Source: Algoriphagus kandeliae | GTDB taxonomy: Bacteria > Bacteroidota > Bacteroidia > Cytophagales > Cyclobacteriaceae | Assembly: GCF_004571135.1 (NCBI RefSeq) | Contig: NZ_SPSB01000002.1 | Coordinates: 124,001-188,000, forward strand | Reading direction: 5' to 3' | DNA length: 64,000 nt | Part shown: one piece after another, positions 63,933 through 64,000 of the stretch | Layout: every line of letters starts with the position of its first letter | How positions within the stretch are numbered: position 1 is the first letter of the stretch | The notes under the pieces: generated by a model | Database searches by the model: none | Seen by the model: the letters and a program-made list of their open reading frames with translations, nothing else | Told to the model about the DNA's origin: nothing | Translations under genes and position numbers: made by a program

Positions 63933-64000
63933 TATCAGAAGATCTATCTGTTAAAGAACCCTACTCTTTTTTTCAACCTTGAATTAATAAAAAACCCTAG

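Noticed and set aside
1..64000. tRNA, rRNA or known riboswitches
   Set aside because: No cloverleaf, rRNA or recognisable aptamer pattern was seen in the short intergenic gaps; a covariance search was not possible here.

Overview
The window looks like a chromosome segment from a Bacteroidota bacterium, most likely Cytophagales/Cyclobacteriaceae (Algoriphagus-like). The clues are promoter -7 boxes of the TAnnTTTG type, weak ribosome binding sites with some TTG/GTG starts, a large TonB-type outer-membrane receptor, and a family set typical of that group (LruC/DUF4114, DUF4403, YtxJ bacillithiol protein, ComA-like phosphosulfolactate synthase, DUF4212/symporter pair, DUF6090). The lineage is an inference from gene content; no rRNA or tRNA gene was seen.

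From 1 to about 50.6 kb the window is ordinary, densely packed core genome. In order: a cell-surface LruC-type protein and a degenerate receiver protein; HflX; a short polysaccharide/nucleotide-sugar group (rfbC, CpsB-like phosphatase, SDR); TPR, ComA, PopT-type DUF368 and aroE; alr, tag, NhaD-like antiporter, amino-acid dehydrogenase and anmK; coaX, an outer-membrane protein and a TPR protein; lptC, a CNNM/CBS protein and a PpiD-like foldase; DUF493, PCD, rsmI and IMPase; glyA-tatC-rpiB; pheS; a TonB-type receptor; ytxJ; an acetate-use group on the minus strand (DUF4212, symporter, acs, CBS/nucleotidyltransferase, exonuclease); ZIP transporter; ApbE; ruvB; and the oxidative pentose phosphate genes (pgl and zwf on minus, gnd on plus). 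Several rho-independent terminators and TAnnTTTG promoters divide these units.

From about 50.7 to 60.74 kb the character changes to an AT-richer accessory region that I read as an integron-like gene-cassette array. It opens with a compact tyrosine recombinase (TTG start, all catalytic residues present) pointing toward the array. Nine genes follow, mostly one per cassette and all on the plus strand. They are separated by large imperfect palindromes whose conserved AAC and GTT cores are 122-124 bp apart in six sites. Five cassettes obey the cassette-closure rule exactly: the first 9-10 bases from the left core GTT are the perfect reverse complement of the last 9-10 bases of the same cassette's 3' site. 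Cargo includes a lincosamide nucleotidyltransferase-like gene, two unknown membrane proteins, a DUF3592-like protein with a decayed RhuM-like gene, an agmatine-deiminase-family lipoprotein, a diverged tandem pair of DUF6090 proteins and a D-aminoacylase-family lipoprotein. The recombinase lacks the extra domain that marks classical IntI, so this may be a distinct Bacteroidota integron analogue. I could not check whether it has already been described.

The last 3.2 kb holds an ABM-family monooxygenase divergent from a MarR-type regulator, then a lipoprotein alpha/beta hydrolase overlapping a multi-pass membrane protein and ending at a terminator. No gene-free stretch exceeds 300 bases.
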